64,000 nucleotides of DNA from Fomes fomentarius (lineage: Eukaryota; Basidiomycota; Agaricomycetes; Polyporales; Polyporaceae): the NCBI GenBank assembly GCA_022606135.1, contig JABYQN010000002.1, positions 434,001 through 498,000 on the forward strand, given 5' to 3'. Shown one piece after another: positions 34,066 through 46,265 of this stretch. The position numbers and the translations under genes are program-made. Positions within the stretch are counted from its first letter, which is position 1. Every line of letters begins with the position of its first letter. The notes under the pieces are model-generated. The model saw nothing but the letters and a program-made list of their open reading frames with translations, searched no databases and had not been told where the DNA came from.

Positions 34066-37000
34066 AAATCCGACGCTCGGACACTCGACGCTCTCGGTAT
34101 CCCGGATCCGGACTTGCACGTTTGACGCGGACGGACCAACTCTCAGATCTCGACCGATCTGGGGCCCACCCAGCGATAGCTGGCATTGCCCTTACTCTGT
34201 TTGTGCATTTTCCAGGACTACTTACTAGTCTACACCTTCTCCCGGAACTTGGACCCGCCTTTCCATTCCGCGTTCTCCTTCTCGCGCTCGCGCTCGTGGT
34301 TTTCATTTTTCTTCTCCGCGCCACATTTTTGCTGCATATGCCGTATTTATCTCCTACGCCCATTGTCCGCTTAGTCTCACAGTCTTGCATTCTAGGCCTA
34401 GCCTCCATGCATATGCATTCTCCCCCACTTCTCTCTCTCGCGACTCCCCCATGACATGTGTATTATACTGCGCAATGTACTACTGTACCCGTTTGCATCT
34501 CACATTTCACATCTTCCATCTGTCCACCTCTCCACTCTCCCGAGCGTCACCTGTCCATATCGTCCTACGTGTTGTCAGCTATGTTCGCTGTCTGTAGCAT
34601 CTAACTGAATATGTAGAATCATATCTAGTCGTGCGATCACAATGAATCTCTTCATAAATTCTTGTTACCCCGTTTGCGCGACCCTGCATAAAGCTTGTAC
34701 AACGTGTTGATCTGGGAAGCAGTTCGATGGATGCTAAATGAGCGAGCGCGGTTGCTCGGGGCGGTTGATACAAACGCGTGTAAAAGTTGCTAGAAGCTCG
34801 AGACGCGGCTCACACAAGGTTTAGAACGAGCGAGAAGAAGGAGATGTAGGGACGCACGAGCCAATTGAGGGCCGATGTCATCTAGGGAACAGGGAACAGA
34901 GAATCGGGAAATCGGAATAAGGGATGGGGATGGGGATGGGGAGAACATGGAGGGCGTGCTTCCAAGAAGGTTGGGGTCAGAAATTCGAGCTCACGTCACC
35001 GATAGACAGAACCGACGCGTGTCTAAGGGTCATGGTGCTCCATGCACTGGGCGATAGATAGGCAGACGCGCAGCGGACTCCTTTGACAGATACGTATACT
35101 ACTATTGAGTATTGAATGGTGGCATCATCATGTCAGTGGTGCGATGCAAGCCGCCGCCGACTAACGGAAAGAATCTCGAGCTCTCGCCTACCCTGCTTGT
35201 CGAGAGGCGAAAGCTGGTGTGAGAGAAGATGTCGGACATACTACTCAGCATAGCAGACTACCGCGGCAGCCTGTCCGAAGTCTGAGCGGTTCTAGACACC
35301 GACACCCCAACCAATTTAGAAACTTGGCGAGAATATTTGTTGCGATGCCACTGAGCCACGGACTACTGCTGGCAGGCCACGCCGTCGGAGATCGTCTTTC
35401 TTAGTCCGGGCTATCAAACTTGAACGTTCATCACAGTCACGTTCAGAGCTACGACAGGCTCGGATGTAGCGTCCGTCGCCAGCTCTAGAATCGAGCCCAT
35501 TCTACCAATTGGTTAGTACTTGGACCAGTAAGATTGGCCCGAAGTCGACGAGGCTTCCGATCCTGAGCTCTTGTCTCAAATCCCGTATCCCGTGTCTCAG
35601 AGTCACGTTAGCGAATGAGAGGGCGAAGATGTCGATGACGTGCGACGTTGAGTAGCCACGTGTGGCGCTCGAGGGCAGCGTGTTCGCTGTCAGCCAGGCC
35701 TGCGCGTGGCGGGACGCCCATGGGGAGCTCGAGGCCTGGCGAGCGAGCCCAAGTGTCGGTCTTCCCGGGTCCGTCTTCCATGCCTCTCCTCCGAGATCGC
35801 CTTCGGGTCTTCGCTTTGTGGCATCTCGCTGTCCGTGTGTGCTGCGTGCTGGACAGATCGACTCATGATCGAGCTTGTGGCATGCAGTGGTGGCACGCAC
35901 GCGGCAGATGTGCGTGCAGATACGGCTGGATCTGTTCGCGTTCGTGCTCCCGGCTCCCGTCCGGACGCCATCCATTCCATCATCGCGCGAGAACGCGCAG
36001 TGCGATCGGGATGACCGTACACGAAGACGGGTGTGCTGTCGGGCGCAACGCGGCTGGCTTCGCAGCTCGGGCGCGGAGCCGAGGAACACCTTGCAAGTTC
36101 GAATCCAGCGCGTATAAGAACTGGGCTGCAACCCGAGCGGAGTCCGAGATGCTTAACTCGGAGCTCCGACGGGTGTGGTTCAAGCGAGAATTGAGAGAAA
36201 AAGAACGGAGAGCACTCCATGTGTACTCCACTCCAGTGACCAATGACCAACATTGTTAACGTTACGTGCTTGACATGGGTAGTGTGCTGCGACGTGAGAC
36301 GCGTTTCATTCGTTCACCGTGATGTGGCATGCTTTCCGGTGGGGTCGCCCAGGCTAGTGTGTGTGATCGACTGCGGATGCACTGTACGGTGTACGCTTCT
36401 GTCCAGCCTCAGACGTGTTATTCGGGCGGGGGTGGGGATAGGCAGCCGCCCTGGAGGAGTGTCATGGAACTTCTGCGTAGCGATGATCTGGGGTTGTTGT
36501 GCAAAATTACTGACATTGACATTGACTTTCGGGAGAAGCACAATACTTGCTCGGATCTAAGTTCGAAGAGCACAGGTGTGAGAGAGGGAGAAGAGCGAAG
36601 AGGATGAAGAAGGATGGTGAGGTAGGGATCGGCAGTGGCTTACCGGGTGTAAGCCATGGCATCCGAGGACGTCTCTCGACATCAGCCCACTTTCTGGTCT
36701 ACTGTTCAATGGCGCGGCCCGACATTCTCTCTCGTGGACGGGATTCTGGGCGTGCCAGGATTCGGAAGAGCGAGTTTTCTATGGCGTGCCTCGGTGCACG
36801 TAAGAGCGTTCAGTACACGCACTTTTGAAACAGGGCCACACTTGACCGCATGTTGCTCGGCTGCAATACCGTCTACATAACCGTGAGCTTGTCGGAGAGA
36901 AGGAGAGAAGCCCTGGATTGTAATTGTGCAGGGTCATTGAATCGTGTCGCTTACCGGAACGTGTCGATCGGGGTAATCTTAGAGCTGCTAGAGCTGGGCC

Positions 37001-37612
37001 GACCATGAGGCTAATGCTTGCGCTGCATAATGAGCGCGATGATGTTCCGAGATGTTAGCCACAGTGGAACAAACACCGCGGGAGTATGTGCAGGCTTGCT
37101 CCGAAGCTAACCGCTTAAGGGTCGAGTTCCCTTGTAGTATCCGTACACGTTCCTAACCGACTGAAAGTACTGAACATTCTGCGCTATAGTACAACTCACG
37201 AGGCTCGAGCTCCAAGTCAGGGAAGGCGATTCGGAGGCGATTCGATTGCCACCTATACTTGCGATGAGAGAGGCTGGAGAGGGAGATTCCTCGGCTTTTC
37301 TGTACAATGAGGGGCACCGGGTATGTACTACCATCACACCTGACCGTATCTCCAGAGAACTAGACTTGCTCCCGGTGGGTGGCCGCAAGTTTACAGTTCA
37401 CAACATATCACAACAATCTCTATAGGCGCTTAGACTTCTGTCAGAAGGCGAAATGAAAGACTGACCTGTGCGCAGATATTGCTAGCGGTATTTCTAGCGA
37501 ACGAAGCCGGTGGGGTGAACGCTTGATCGCAATAATCAAGCTTAGATCAAAGTCGAAGGTCTCCGATGAGCTGTACCCCAGCCCAAGCCTCGCGGACTTT
37601 GTCGGAGCTATG
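34066..37612. other. Gene-poor stretch between aminotransferase and USO1
   Basis: The first 500 bp are pyrimidine-rich 3' flank. Beyond that no frame has recognisable motifs; the longest (35502-36131 and 35690-36253, both minus) overlap each other in different frames and read as arginine/serine-rich chance translations. A short simple repeat of GGGGAT units sits near 34925-34945. No RNA gene was found. Confidence 0.45.
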
Positions 37613-37618
37613 TATAAA
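37613..37618 (+). promoter_or_regulatory. TATA box of USO1
   Basis: TATAAA within GCTATGTATAAATG lies about 165 bp upstream of the ATG at 37781 in an otherwise GC-rich stretch. It supports placing the start at 37781 and not at upstream in-frame ATGs, which would put this box inside the protein. Confidence 0.45.
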
Positions 37619-37780
37619 TGCTGGCGCCCCCCTAGCAGCGCTCCTTCCTTCCTCCGGGCTTTTCGGGCAATCAAGCCCACGTGGCTCGCTCTCCCAAGCG
37701 CTGTCGCAGTATCAGTCGACGCGCACGTTGTGCTCGAGTCTTCCTCACCGTCCGCAACGACAGTCTCAGAGCTGAGCTCC

Positions 37781-40700
37781 ATGGAATTCTTCTCTCAGAT
37801 CAACGTCGCGCTACGGGGTCCCCAAGGGCAACCTCAATCCGCCGCCGACACCATCGCTCGTCTCGCCGATCGCCTCTCACCCTCGACCCTCCTCGCCGAC
37901 CGACGCGCAGCAGTCCTCGCGCTCAAGGGCCTCTCTCGGGATTGCAAGCAAGACGTCGGCGAACGTGCTCTGCCCGGGCTTCTGGATGTGCTGCAGAACG
38001 ACGCGGAGGTGGACGCGGACATCGGCAAGGCGGTGCTCGAGACTCTGATCGTCCTGTGCGAGGTCGACGAGGCCGCCGCAGCGGCGCCTGCGCCTGCGCC
38101 TGCACTTGCGCGCGAACTGGGATACAAGCACACGGACGCGGTGCTCGCGGACGAGAGGACGGCGCAGAAGCTGTTCGCTCTGCTGGCGGACCAGTCGTTC
38201 TACCTTCGGTACTCGGCGCTGCAGTTCTTGTCTGCGCTCTTGCAGAACCGGAGGCAGGTCGTACAGGCGTACTTCTTGAAGGCACCGGTTGGGGTGACCA
38301 GCCTCATTGGGCTGCTGGAGGATAAGCGGGAGATTATACGGAATGGTGCGTGGTTTCGCTCGGTATATGCGCGTTTCGAGCCTCGTCTGGAATTTTTGGA
38401 CTCGATGATGGGACTGGCATGCGGTTTGCCTCTGTTGGGACGATGGAAAGGTCCTACGGATGGCAGACAGTATCGTTCTCTCGTTATCTACGACTAGTCC
38501 GAAGCTGAAATAGCCTTGGCTGGAGCTCGGCTTAAGAAGGCTCGGACCTCACCGTTAAAGCCGGTTGAGGATGGTTTGGGACCGAGTTCGAGGCAAGTAC
38601 CATCTGTTACTTTCAAGGTATCTCACCATTCAGGTCATTCCCAAGTGCACGTTATCTGTCGGGAAGATGGAGATTGCAACATTGCTCCGTACGACAATGC
38701 ATTATCCTAATGGGCAGGCCGGTGCTTCGAAGCACGATCATTGCTAAGCATTCCGGAAGCCTGGCCTTCTGGCAGACGACCTGAGGCCAAGGCTTGCAAT
38801 TCACTTCTCTCGTCTCATCAGAAGGTCCAGAGAACTATCGTTGAACGTCGTACACGTGGTTCGTGACCTGCGTAGTGCTGCACGTCCCTGTCGAATCTGT
38901 GCGAAGTGCCTATGTGTGAGTCTAAATGGCATGCCGGATTGATAGATACTCCCAAGGAGGAATGAGGAAATATGATGGCGTTAATGCTCCGCGTTGGACC
39001 AGTCGGCAGTCTACACGACCTTTCTATGTGCGCTCCTCGGATTCGAAGCGGATATGCTTGTCTCTTCCACGGCCCGAGAACAGATATCGTTGGTCTCGCA
39101 CAGGCTAGAGCTGATTCCTCTACAGAAGCTATCTTCACAATACAATCTCTCATCTTGCAGAGCCCCGAGATCCAAAAGATCATGGCTTTCGAGGGCGCAT
39201 TTGAGAAGCTGTTCAACATCATCGTGAACGAGCAGGGCGTGGAAGGAGGTGTCGTAGTTCAAGACGCGCTGACCTGTATAGACGGCCTACTTCGCTTCAA
39301 CCAATCGAACCAAGTACGAATTGCCGTCCATGTCCTGCATATGCGCCCGCTCTGACGAGCTTTCCATGCGTGGCGCCGATATCGGTAACTGTCTACTTCC
39401 CAGAGTTATTTCCGCGGATCTTCTCTCCCTCCCGTGCTCCTTTCTCTTGTTGGCTTCCCACCTTCACTGCCTTTCAACACGCCCACTCCACAGCAGTTCG
39501 CCCTTCAATTGTGGGACGTGCCGCAGAAACGTGCGAACACGCTGCTCGTCGTCGGCATCATCGGCCTGCTTGCGCGACATGCGGGTGTGAGTACGTGCCA
39601 TGTCATTCGTACGTCACCAGCACTGATCCATGCGCCCTCCCCTTGTTGAAGCCGCCGGATGGGCTCTCTATTGCTTGCACGCGGTGTCTGGCCGAGTTCG
39701 GACTTGCTTCAAATGCACCGACCAATGTCAAGACGCAGGTGAGCACAGGACACGCGTTGCACGCAGCAACGAGAACAGCCGATGACGTCCGGTGGCGGGT
39801 TAGGCTCTGCGTCTGGTTCCGTCGAACCTGTCAGGGCTGCCGCTGGCAGAGATGACCGTCACGCCCTACATGCCTGTTCCGGACACCAACGGTGAAGAAT
39901 GGGACCGCCTCGAACCGGCTTCTGCACTGGATGCGCTCGTTGAGCTCATCCTTCACGGCGAGTACAACGGCATCATCGACGGCGAAAGGCGAACGAGGGA
40001 GGGCATGGAACTCCGAGGCGCAGCACTGAACGTCTTCCAAGTACGTTAGAACAAAATCCCGGACATGAGTATAGATTGACCTGTCCTTTCCCGGGAAACA
40101 GAACTTCGTCCAGAAGGAGGAGATCTCGGAAGCTATCGTACGAGCTATGATCTCTCAGCCAGGTGGGTGCTTCACTTGCCCGGCTGGCCCAGTATGTACA
40201 TGCATGGACTGAAGCTGAACTCTCCCATGCGCGCACGCAGGCTCCGAAGCACCCGTCACGCCACTGCTGTACGCTCTGACCACGGTACCGGTGTCCCCGC
40301 TCAACGTTCCGTCGACCACGTCCACCCACTTGGCGACGCTTCTCTTTGCGCACCTCATCCGCCACTCCCCCCGCGCCAAGACTCTTGCGCGCTCGATCGT
40401 CCCGCAGGGTTCGGGGCAGAACAGCGGCTCCGGCAGTGGCGGCGGTGCGTTCTTTGTCCCGGCGGATGGCGCACCCACGCCCGCCGACGCAGATCCCGCC
40501 GAGGATGCAGACGACGAGCCGCAGACGCTGTTGCAGATTCTGAGCGAGCATCTGTCACTCGCTTTGCTTTCGCGTGCCCGCACCGATTTGCCCGACCGGG
40601 AGGCAAGGGAGTGGGATAGACTCTGTGTGGGCTACTTGACCTTGTTCGTGCAGTGGCTTTGGGAGGAGCCGGCAGCCGTCAGGGAGTTCTTGGAGGCGGG

Positions 40701-41804
40701 CGCTCTGGGTGTGGTAAGTCGGGCTTCCCGTTCACTGCGGAGGCGGAAGCGAGATGCATGGTCGTTGACGTGTTTCTTGACATGCACTAGCTGGTAGACC
40801 CCATCAACCAGACCGCCGAAGAGGACACACTGATCCCTGGGCTCTGTGCGCTCCTCTTGGGCGTGTGCTACGAGTTCAACCGTGAGCCGGGCGAGGTGAC
40901 TCGGTATGTACTCGCTTCCCCAACTCCTCTTTTGCCGTCACGTCTCACGACAGCACACAGAGCGACAGTGCACCCCATCCTCACGCGTCTCGGGATCGAC
41001 ACGCTAGCAGGACGCATCATCCATCTCCGGGACGACGACCGGTTCAAGGCTGTCGGCCCTGACAGTGTTGTCGCTACTGCACCTAGTAGCCATGTACCAG
41101 CGCACCATCCACACCAGGGTCCGCCGTCGGCGGGTGTGCCAAAAGCCGAAGTCGAGGAAGGCGAAATCTGGTTTGACTGGGCGTTTGTAGACTTCTGGAA
41201 GTCGAACTACTGTGAGTCTCTCTGCTTGATGATTTGACGATGGTTGGTGCTTATGGCAAATGTTTATACAGACACGATACAGAAGGGCATCGCTGTTGAC
41301 CCCAATTCGCTGTCATCTGCGGCAGGTGTGTGTTGCTCTTGACCTAAACTGATACGGGATATGCTTGAGCTTCCACTCCCCCGACTCACGCTTGTGTGGT
41401 CACGTGTAGGGCAAGAGAGCGCGATGTTGATCGCTTCGCTGCGGGACGTTATTCGGAATCAGGCGGCGGAGATCGAGAAGCTGCAGAGTAAGCTGAAGGC
41501 GGTCTCGACGGCGTCTAGCGAGGTGCGTCCCTCCGTCTTGTCACCTTTGCTTTTGCTAACAGTCATACGTCATGTGTGTGAGCAGCAAGAGGCACTACGC
41601 GCACAGGTCGCGTCGCTGACGGAGCAGCTCAAGAGCAGCGACGAGCGCAAGCGTGATGTCGAGAAGGAGCAGGAGGACCTGCTTGTACTGCTTGATGAGC
41701 TAAACACCAAGCGGAGGAGAGATAAGGAGCAGTTGCGGCAGGCTGGGTTGGAGGTGTCGGAGGACGAGGCGGAGGATGATGAGGACGAAGAAGATGAAGA
41801 GTGA
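37781..41804 (+). CDS. USO1: Vesicle tethering factor Uso1/p115
   Basis: Golgi tether for COPII vesicles. The armadillo-type head starts MEFFSQINVALRGPQGQPQS; further landmarks are DTIARLADRLSPSTLLADRR, LKGLSRDCKQDVG, FYLRYSALQFLSALLQNR, GVTSLIGLLEDKREIIRNE, SPEIQKIMAFEGAFEKLFN, LTCIDGLLRFNQSNQ and SYFRGSSLPPVLLSLVGFPP. The middle has HLIRHSPRAKTLAR and LCALLLGVCYEFNREPGEVTR. A short C-terminal coiled coil (SLRDVIRNQAAEIEKLQSKL, QVASLTEQLKSSDERKRDVE) ends in an acidic tail (DEAEDDEDEEDEE), as in animal p115 and unlike the very long yeast coiled coil. The start was chosen because homologs begin at MEF. About ten introns; the first is exceptionally long (38346-39125). Confidence 0.93.
38346..39125 (+). 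other. Unusually long (780-nt) first intron of USO1
   Basis: The exon ending KREIIRN joins the exon starting EAIFTIQSLILQ across GTGCGTGG...CTACAG with correct phase 1. Other introns in the gene are 50-100 nt. The interior contains small open frames but no recognised domain. No terminal repeat pair was found by eye, so whether it is an inserted element is open. Confidence 0.7.
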
Positions 41805-43541
41805 GAGTGAGAGAGATCAGGGTATTTGCTGAGTGCGATATGCCTTCGCCGCGCGAGATCGGGGATAGTTCTCGAGTCTGGAGAAGTACATGCAACTTTC
41901 TATGTGGGACTCTGTGCTGATGATGCGACTTTGATAAAGAGTGTTGGGTAGCGATGATGGTTTTACTCAAGGTAGTTTGTATGAGAGTGAGTTTCGTGAC
42001 CCTTTGCCTCATGTCGACCAAATTTCACCAACACTTCAAGTCCATGTACATAGATAGAAGAAGCCGGTCTGGGTAAGTTCAATTCATACAATCAAGGAAC
42101 GTCCGTGTCCGATATGAGGAGTACATTGAGGAGTCAACCCGTCACGAGATAACGCAGATATCACTGAACAGATGTCTGTATCCCTTACGACGTCCCTGCT
42201 GTGGCAGTCTCTTCTTGAGCTTGTTAGGCCGCCGAGCTGGTGGCGACTCGTCGGTGGATACTGCAGCCAAGTCGGGCTGAGTGCCCTGGTCCTCGTCTGT
42301 ATGAGGATCACACTTTCTCGAAATCATAGCGAACTTGACTCCACTTACACTGGACGACTGCACACCTTCGCTGTGGAACTGGGGGTGCAGTGAGCTTGTG
42401 GTGGTGGTTAGGTCGGTTGACCGCCCAGTTACTGAGGCATTGCCGTCCTCTTCGTTCCGAGCACCGTGACGCTGCCTGGGCTTGCGCATCAGCCAATATT
42501 GGTATGGCTGTCGTTGGCTGCCTGACCCTCTGGCGGTATTCACAAGACAGGTCTGCGAGGTGTCGATTGCCTCATATGGGGGGAGAGTTTCTTGACTTAG
42601 TTGGAAACTTGACGCTGCGTACGGCGAGTTGAGGGTAGTGGTCGCCATCGCGTTGTCGGGTCAAAAAATGTCTTGAGGCAGGATAGAAGACAGAGAGAGT
42701 GTGTGTGGAGATTATGATGAGCGAGGCAGAAGACTGCCACAATACATATACTACTAGTATCCCGTGCTGCATTGTGCCAATGGGTGCCACATCCATGTAC
42801 GCCGTTCCAAGTATCAGATCAGTACTTTGTCTGGAAGCAGTAGCGCGGAGGCCTGCAGCATTCATGTATACAGATACGAGTACACTTGGAGGCTGTGAGA
42901 TGGCACCCAGTGGCCACGTCCGCGCACCATAAGAAGTGAGCGATCGGCACTGCGCACATGGGGATGCAGTACGGCGACGAGCCTTACCTTTACCTTTGTT
43001 CAGGGCGTCTAGTGCTCAATGGTTCCTCGGGGCGTGATATCTGGAATCCGAGGATAATACTTGTGCTGCGGTAGGGTGGATCCGGAGTAGTGTTTTTTTT
43101 CACATATAGGTGGAGCCGATGATATTCGCCGTGCCACTCGTAGCGAATTCGAGTTTGTACGTCTGCTACTTTGAGATTATGGGACGAACTTGATGAAGCC
43201 ACACCTCCTTAAGTCCCCTGTCGAAATCGATTCCGGTTTTGTATGGACGCTTTGGATTCTGAGATGATTGGGAGGTAATGAATACATTGGCAATGGTACA
43301 TGAAATAATATGGACTGCGCGTGAGGTAACCGCCGATCGTTCAATCGTCGATTTGCCTAGACACAATTTACAAACACTCTCATCTATGGTTCTTGCTCCT
43401 GCTCCTGCTCGGGTGGAGTAACCTACACGTAGTGGTGTCAAATTAAGCCATTCAAGGAACGCTAACATGGATGTTATCGACTTACTAGGTACATGAAGTG
43501 CTCTTGCGACGCACTTTGAGCGCACTCTCGCTCGTCGCTGA
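41805..43541. other. USO1 3' flank and intergenic region
   Basis: Apart from the minus-strand frame at 42142-42648, nothing recognisable. The region could hold further tail exons of the A1 gene on the minus strand, but none can be linked with confidence. Confidence 0.4.
42142..42648 (-). CDS. Uncharacterised ORF with basic C-terminus
   Basis: A 168-codon open frame starting MATTTLNSPYAASSFQLSQ and ending in a basic stretch (RRPNKLKKRLPQQGRRKGYRH). The basic ending is reminiscent of the tail of A2 (SAQSRRGKWRW) and of the GKRRGRN motif in A1, so it could be an outlying tail exon of A1 or a leftover tail of another A copy. It could also stand alone. No domain is recognised. Confidence 0.3.
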   Translation of the reverse strand: MATTTLNSPYAASSFQLSQETLPPYEAIDTSQTCLVNTARGSGSQRQPYQYWLMRKPRQRHGARNEEDGNASVTGRSTDLTTTTSSLHPQFHSEGVQSSSVSGVKFAMISRKCDPHTDEDQGTQPDLAAVSTDESPPARRPNKLKKRLPQQGRRKGYRHLFSDICVIS

Positions 43542-45175
43542 CTACCTACAAGTGGTACCTCTAAGTTGTGTATCAAAAGCGATGCAATCCAACGTGCTCA
43601 CCTGCATCGTGTTCGAGCTTGGGAAACCCGAAACCGACTGACTAAGGCCGCCCAGCTGGCTAGCTCTTGGGTTCGTACTGGTGATTTGTATGTTGTTGTT
43701 CTGTCCGTTTGTAGTAAGCTTCCATATCTCCCGCAGGCATAATGTCACAGTTGTGCGACTGTGGATAATGGCAAGGAGGCTTAGAAGAGGTTTCATACAT
43801 ACCAGAGAAACTATTGATCCCGAATGTGACTTCGCATGTCTGGAGTTCCTTCCGCGGCGTTTGCCAGTGCGCGACGCGTTCGATTGTGGTTGGTCCTGAC
43901 TGGGCTCTCCGGATCTCTGTACAACACAGCTCGGTGAGGCATTCGCTAGAACGCGGTCAGGAGGCTTATAAGAGGTTTCATACATACCAGAGAAGGTATT
44001 GATCCCGGATGTGACTTTGCATATCTGGAGTTCCTTCCGCGGCGTTTGCCAGTGCGCGACGCGGTCGATTGTGGATGCTCCTGACTGGGGCCTCCGGATC
44101 TCTGTGCAACACAGCTATCGGTGAGTCATTCGTTTGGAACGCGGTCAAAAGTGATCCTACAGGTGATACCTGGGAATCAATGCGCACACCCCCCGGTCCC
44201 TGAGAAGCTTGCCCACTCTGCTCGGGAGTCGAGGGTACTGGAGATACCACGTCGGCCGTTGGAGTCGTACGTGAGCGTGACACATTTGATGCCTACGATT
44301 TTGAGAGAGTCAGCTTGAAGGAGTCACTGATACTAGTCGTGCGTACTGTGCCAGTCTTTGTTGTCTTGTGATCCAACCTGAATGACTGACCATCTATGAG
44401 CGTTCGAAGCTTGCGAAGGAGTAGAGGTGATACCCACTCCATAATCCTCCAGACACTGAGTGATGTAATCCTCCTCCTCCAGGCAGCGCTGGCTCCAGCG
44501 ATCCATCTTCTCTTGGCAGAGATCGTACAGCATGTCCAGCATGGATTCCTCAACTTTAAAGGAGTGTTCCTTCTGCTTTCTCCCGCCCAAGGCTCTGTGT
44601 AACCACCGACCGTCCACTACGCCCAACGACGTGAACGGGTACACAATCAACCATGTGTGATCTTTCTGCCATTCGGGAGACGTATGCAAGTGGGGGGTAC
44701 CTTCACGAATCCCGCAGTGGGGCGATATTGGCACAGCGAAGTTGTCTCTCAGAATCTGAGGCAGGGTATCTAGTGCATAGTTGCCTTCATATGACGCCAT
44801 GAGACACGCGCGAGTGGTCGTTGGGATGGTGGGATCTAAGTCTGCGGATTCTGATTCCAGGCTGGCAGTTGGACCATCGTCGTCCCAAACAATAGCAGGC
44901 CGAACCTTCCCAATACCCCGCCCATCCAGTAGTGGGGCCATCGATGGTATGGTGAGACCGAATATGTGGTCTATGGGTCTATGCACGGACTCGCGAATGC
45001 CTATAATCTCTCCCTCGAGATATGACTTCGCCTCTGGGTGGTGACGATACAATGTGGTATTTGGGGATAAGCATGTAGAGCATGTTGGATCGGGTTGTGG
45101 TGGAGGAGGCAGAGGACGCTGGTGGTTTCGTCGAGCTGTTGTATCGTCATGGTGTTGCGAACAGGCAGTGGTCAT
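43542..45175 (-). CDS. Family A gene 1 (A1), unknown function
   Basis: First exon 44438-45175 (246 codons) holds the conserved domain. It has an N-terminal CxxC (CSTCLSPN), LEGEIIGIRESVHRPIDHIF, VRPAIVWDDD, LMASYEGNYALDTLPQILR, FAVPISPHCG, HLHTSPEW, TWLIVYPF and a C-terminal helix LYDLCQEKMDRWSQRCLEE. It ends DYG before an intron at the same place as in A2 and A3. The tail is a chain of short Ser/Pro/Gln-rich exons, including a tandemly duplicated exon encoding ASRTGKRRGRN. The 3' limit is uncertain; the frame through the last exon I can follow stops at 43542. It is head-to-head with B1. I do not recognise the family. Motif order resembles PemK/MazF proteins (see findings), which is inference. 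Confidence 0.7.
43775..44146. repeat. Tandem exon-plus-intron duplication inside A1
   Basis: Two units of about 185 bp (43775-43959 and 43960 to about 44146) are close copies, each starting GGAGGCTTA and containing GAGTTCCTTCCGCGGCGTTT and CAGTGCGCGACGCG. On the minus strand each unit is one exon (TASRTGKRRGRNSR-type peptide) with flanking GTATGTATGAAACC donor and an AG acceptor, so both can be spliced in the same phase. Confidence 0.85.
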
Positions 45176-45306
45176 CGATCCAGACGTCCCGGGATAGAGA
45201 GGAGAGCGGGAACTTTATTTGCCTGGGAGCCTGATGCAATGCCCTTTTAATGTCGACGTATTTGGTACTGGGCAGTGGGAATATGGAAGTTCTAGTAGTA
45301 GTCCTA

Positions 45307-46004
45307 CTATCATGGCACCAGTAATGCAAAACGGCAAATGCCGTGACAGAAGTGCAAAACGCCCCCTCCACATCCCTGTGTACCTCGCACGGACCCAGAC
45401 ACTTTTGTAATGTATAGTACATATACTATACTGTCTACGTGCGAAACAACGAAGAAGATTGGCTCAGTAGTCGAAGAGATATGTAAGTAGCAGTCTCGCA
45501 GTCTCGCTCTAGTGAGAATTCATTCGCATCGGCTCACTGCAATCCTTGACGAACTGTCACAAAATTTTGTACATATGTATATAATACTGCAAGCAATGTT
45601 GGTGTAGTTTTCCGAGACGATGCGTTGTTGTTCTCTTGGTGTGCAATGAGTTGGGTGCAAATGCGTGACATTCAGCCACCGGGTAACTTCGGAGTTCAAA
45701 TATTTTAGGTGCAGATCGTGAGATTTGTCCTCTCTGCCTCGTCGGAGTACAGACGCGCCTACCTGCCGAAGCATGCCGTCCGTGACATTGGCGTTACCAT
45801 GTTTCCCCGAGTTTTGCATTACTGTATCGATTCACTCTTCACGCTTCATATCCCCAGTATTCCATCCTTTCGTATTGAAAAAAAAAGGAGTAGGGTCACG
45901 AGACGACTTTGAATCAATTCTCAAAGGTCCGAAGCCAAAAAGCGAAGGGACAAAGGAGTTAGTCAAGTAAGAGTGCAGATTTTGCATTACTGGTGCAGTG
46001 ATAG
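45307..46004. mobile_element. 698-bp TIR element with TA duplication (Tc1/mariner-type MITE candidate)
   Basis: The left end CTATCATGGCACCAGTAATG (45307 on) and the reverse complement of the right end (to 46004) share CTATCA and then GCACCAGTAATGCAAAA exactly, differing only at two positions between them. Both ends are flanked by TA (45305-45306 and 46005-46006), the target duplication used by Tc1/mariner elements. A further internal copy of the TTTTGCATTACT word lies at 45812-45823. No transposase frame is visible, so it would be non-autonomous. It splits the shared A1/B1 promoter; removing it leaves a spacing close to that of the other two pairs. Confidence 0.75.
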
Positions 46005-46265
46005 TATGTACAGTAAGTACGGACCAGAGTTCGCACAATCTGCCAAATAAGGCTGTCAGCGTCTTGCCACTGCCGTCACGTAATAATGACTAAGCAGGGT
46101 TGGCCTCGCACGGAGTCACAAACTGGACTGCCTCCTCCACGGCAGGACCTCTTCTCAACCTTCCAGTTGCTTCTTGTACACGCTCAGCCATCTGCCCCCA
46201 TCTGCCCTGCACGGTCGCCACACATCTGCCGCAGCACTCTACCACTAGTACTGTCGACCATCACG

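Noticed and set aside
36055..36125. tRNA-like T-loop (AGTTCGAATCC)
   Set aside because: The T-stem has two mismatches and no matching acceptor or anticodon arm could be drawn on either strand.
35502..36253. Two long overlapping minus-strand open frames
   Set aside because: They overlap in different frames in a GC-rich segment, neither has a recognisable motif, and Arg/Ser-rich content is expected by chance.
37523..37780. Upstream in-frame extension of USO1
   Set aside because: It contains a TATA box and lacks any p115 similarity; homologs begin at the MEF at 37781.
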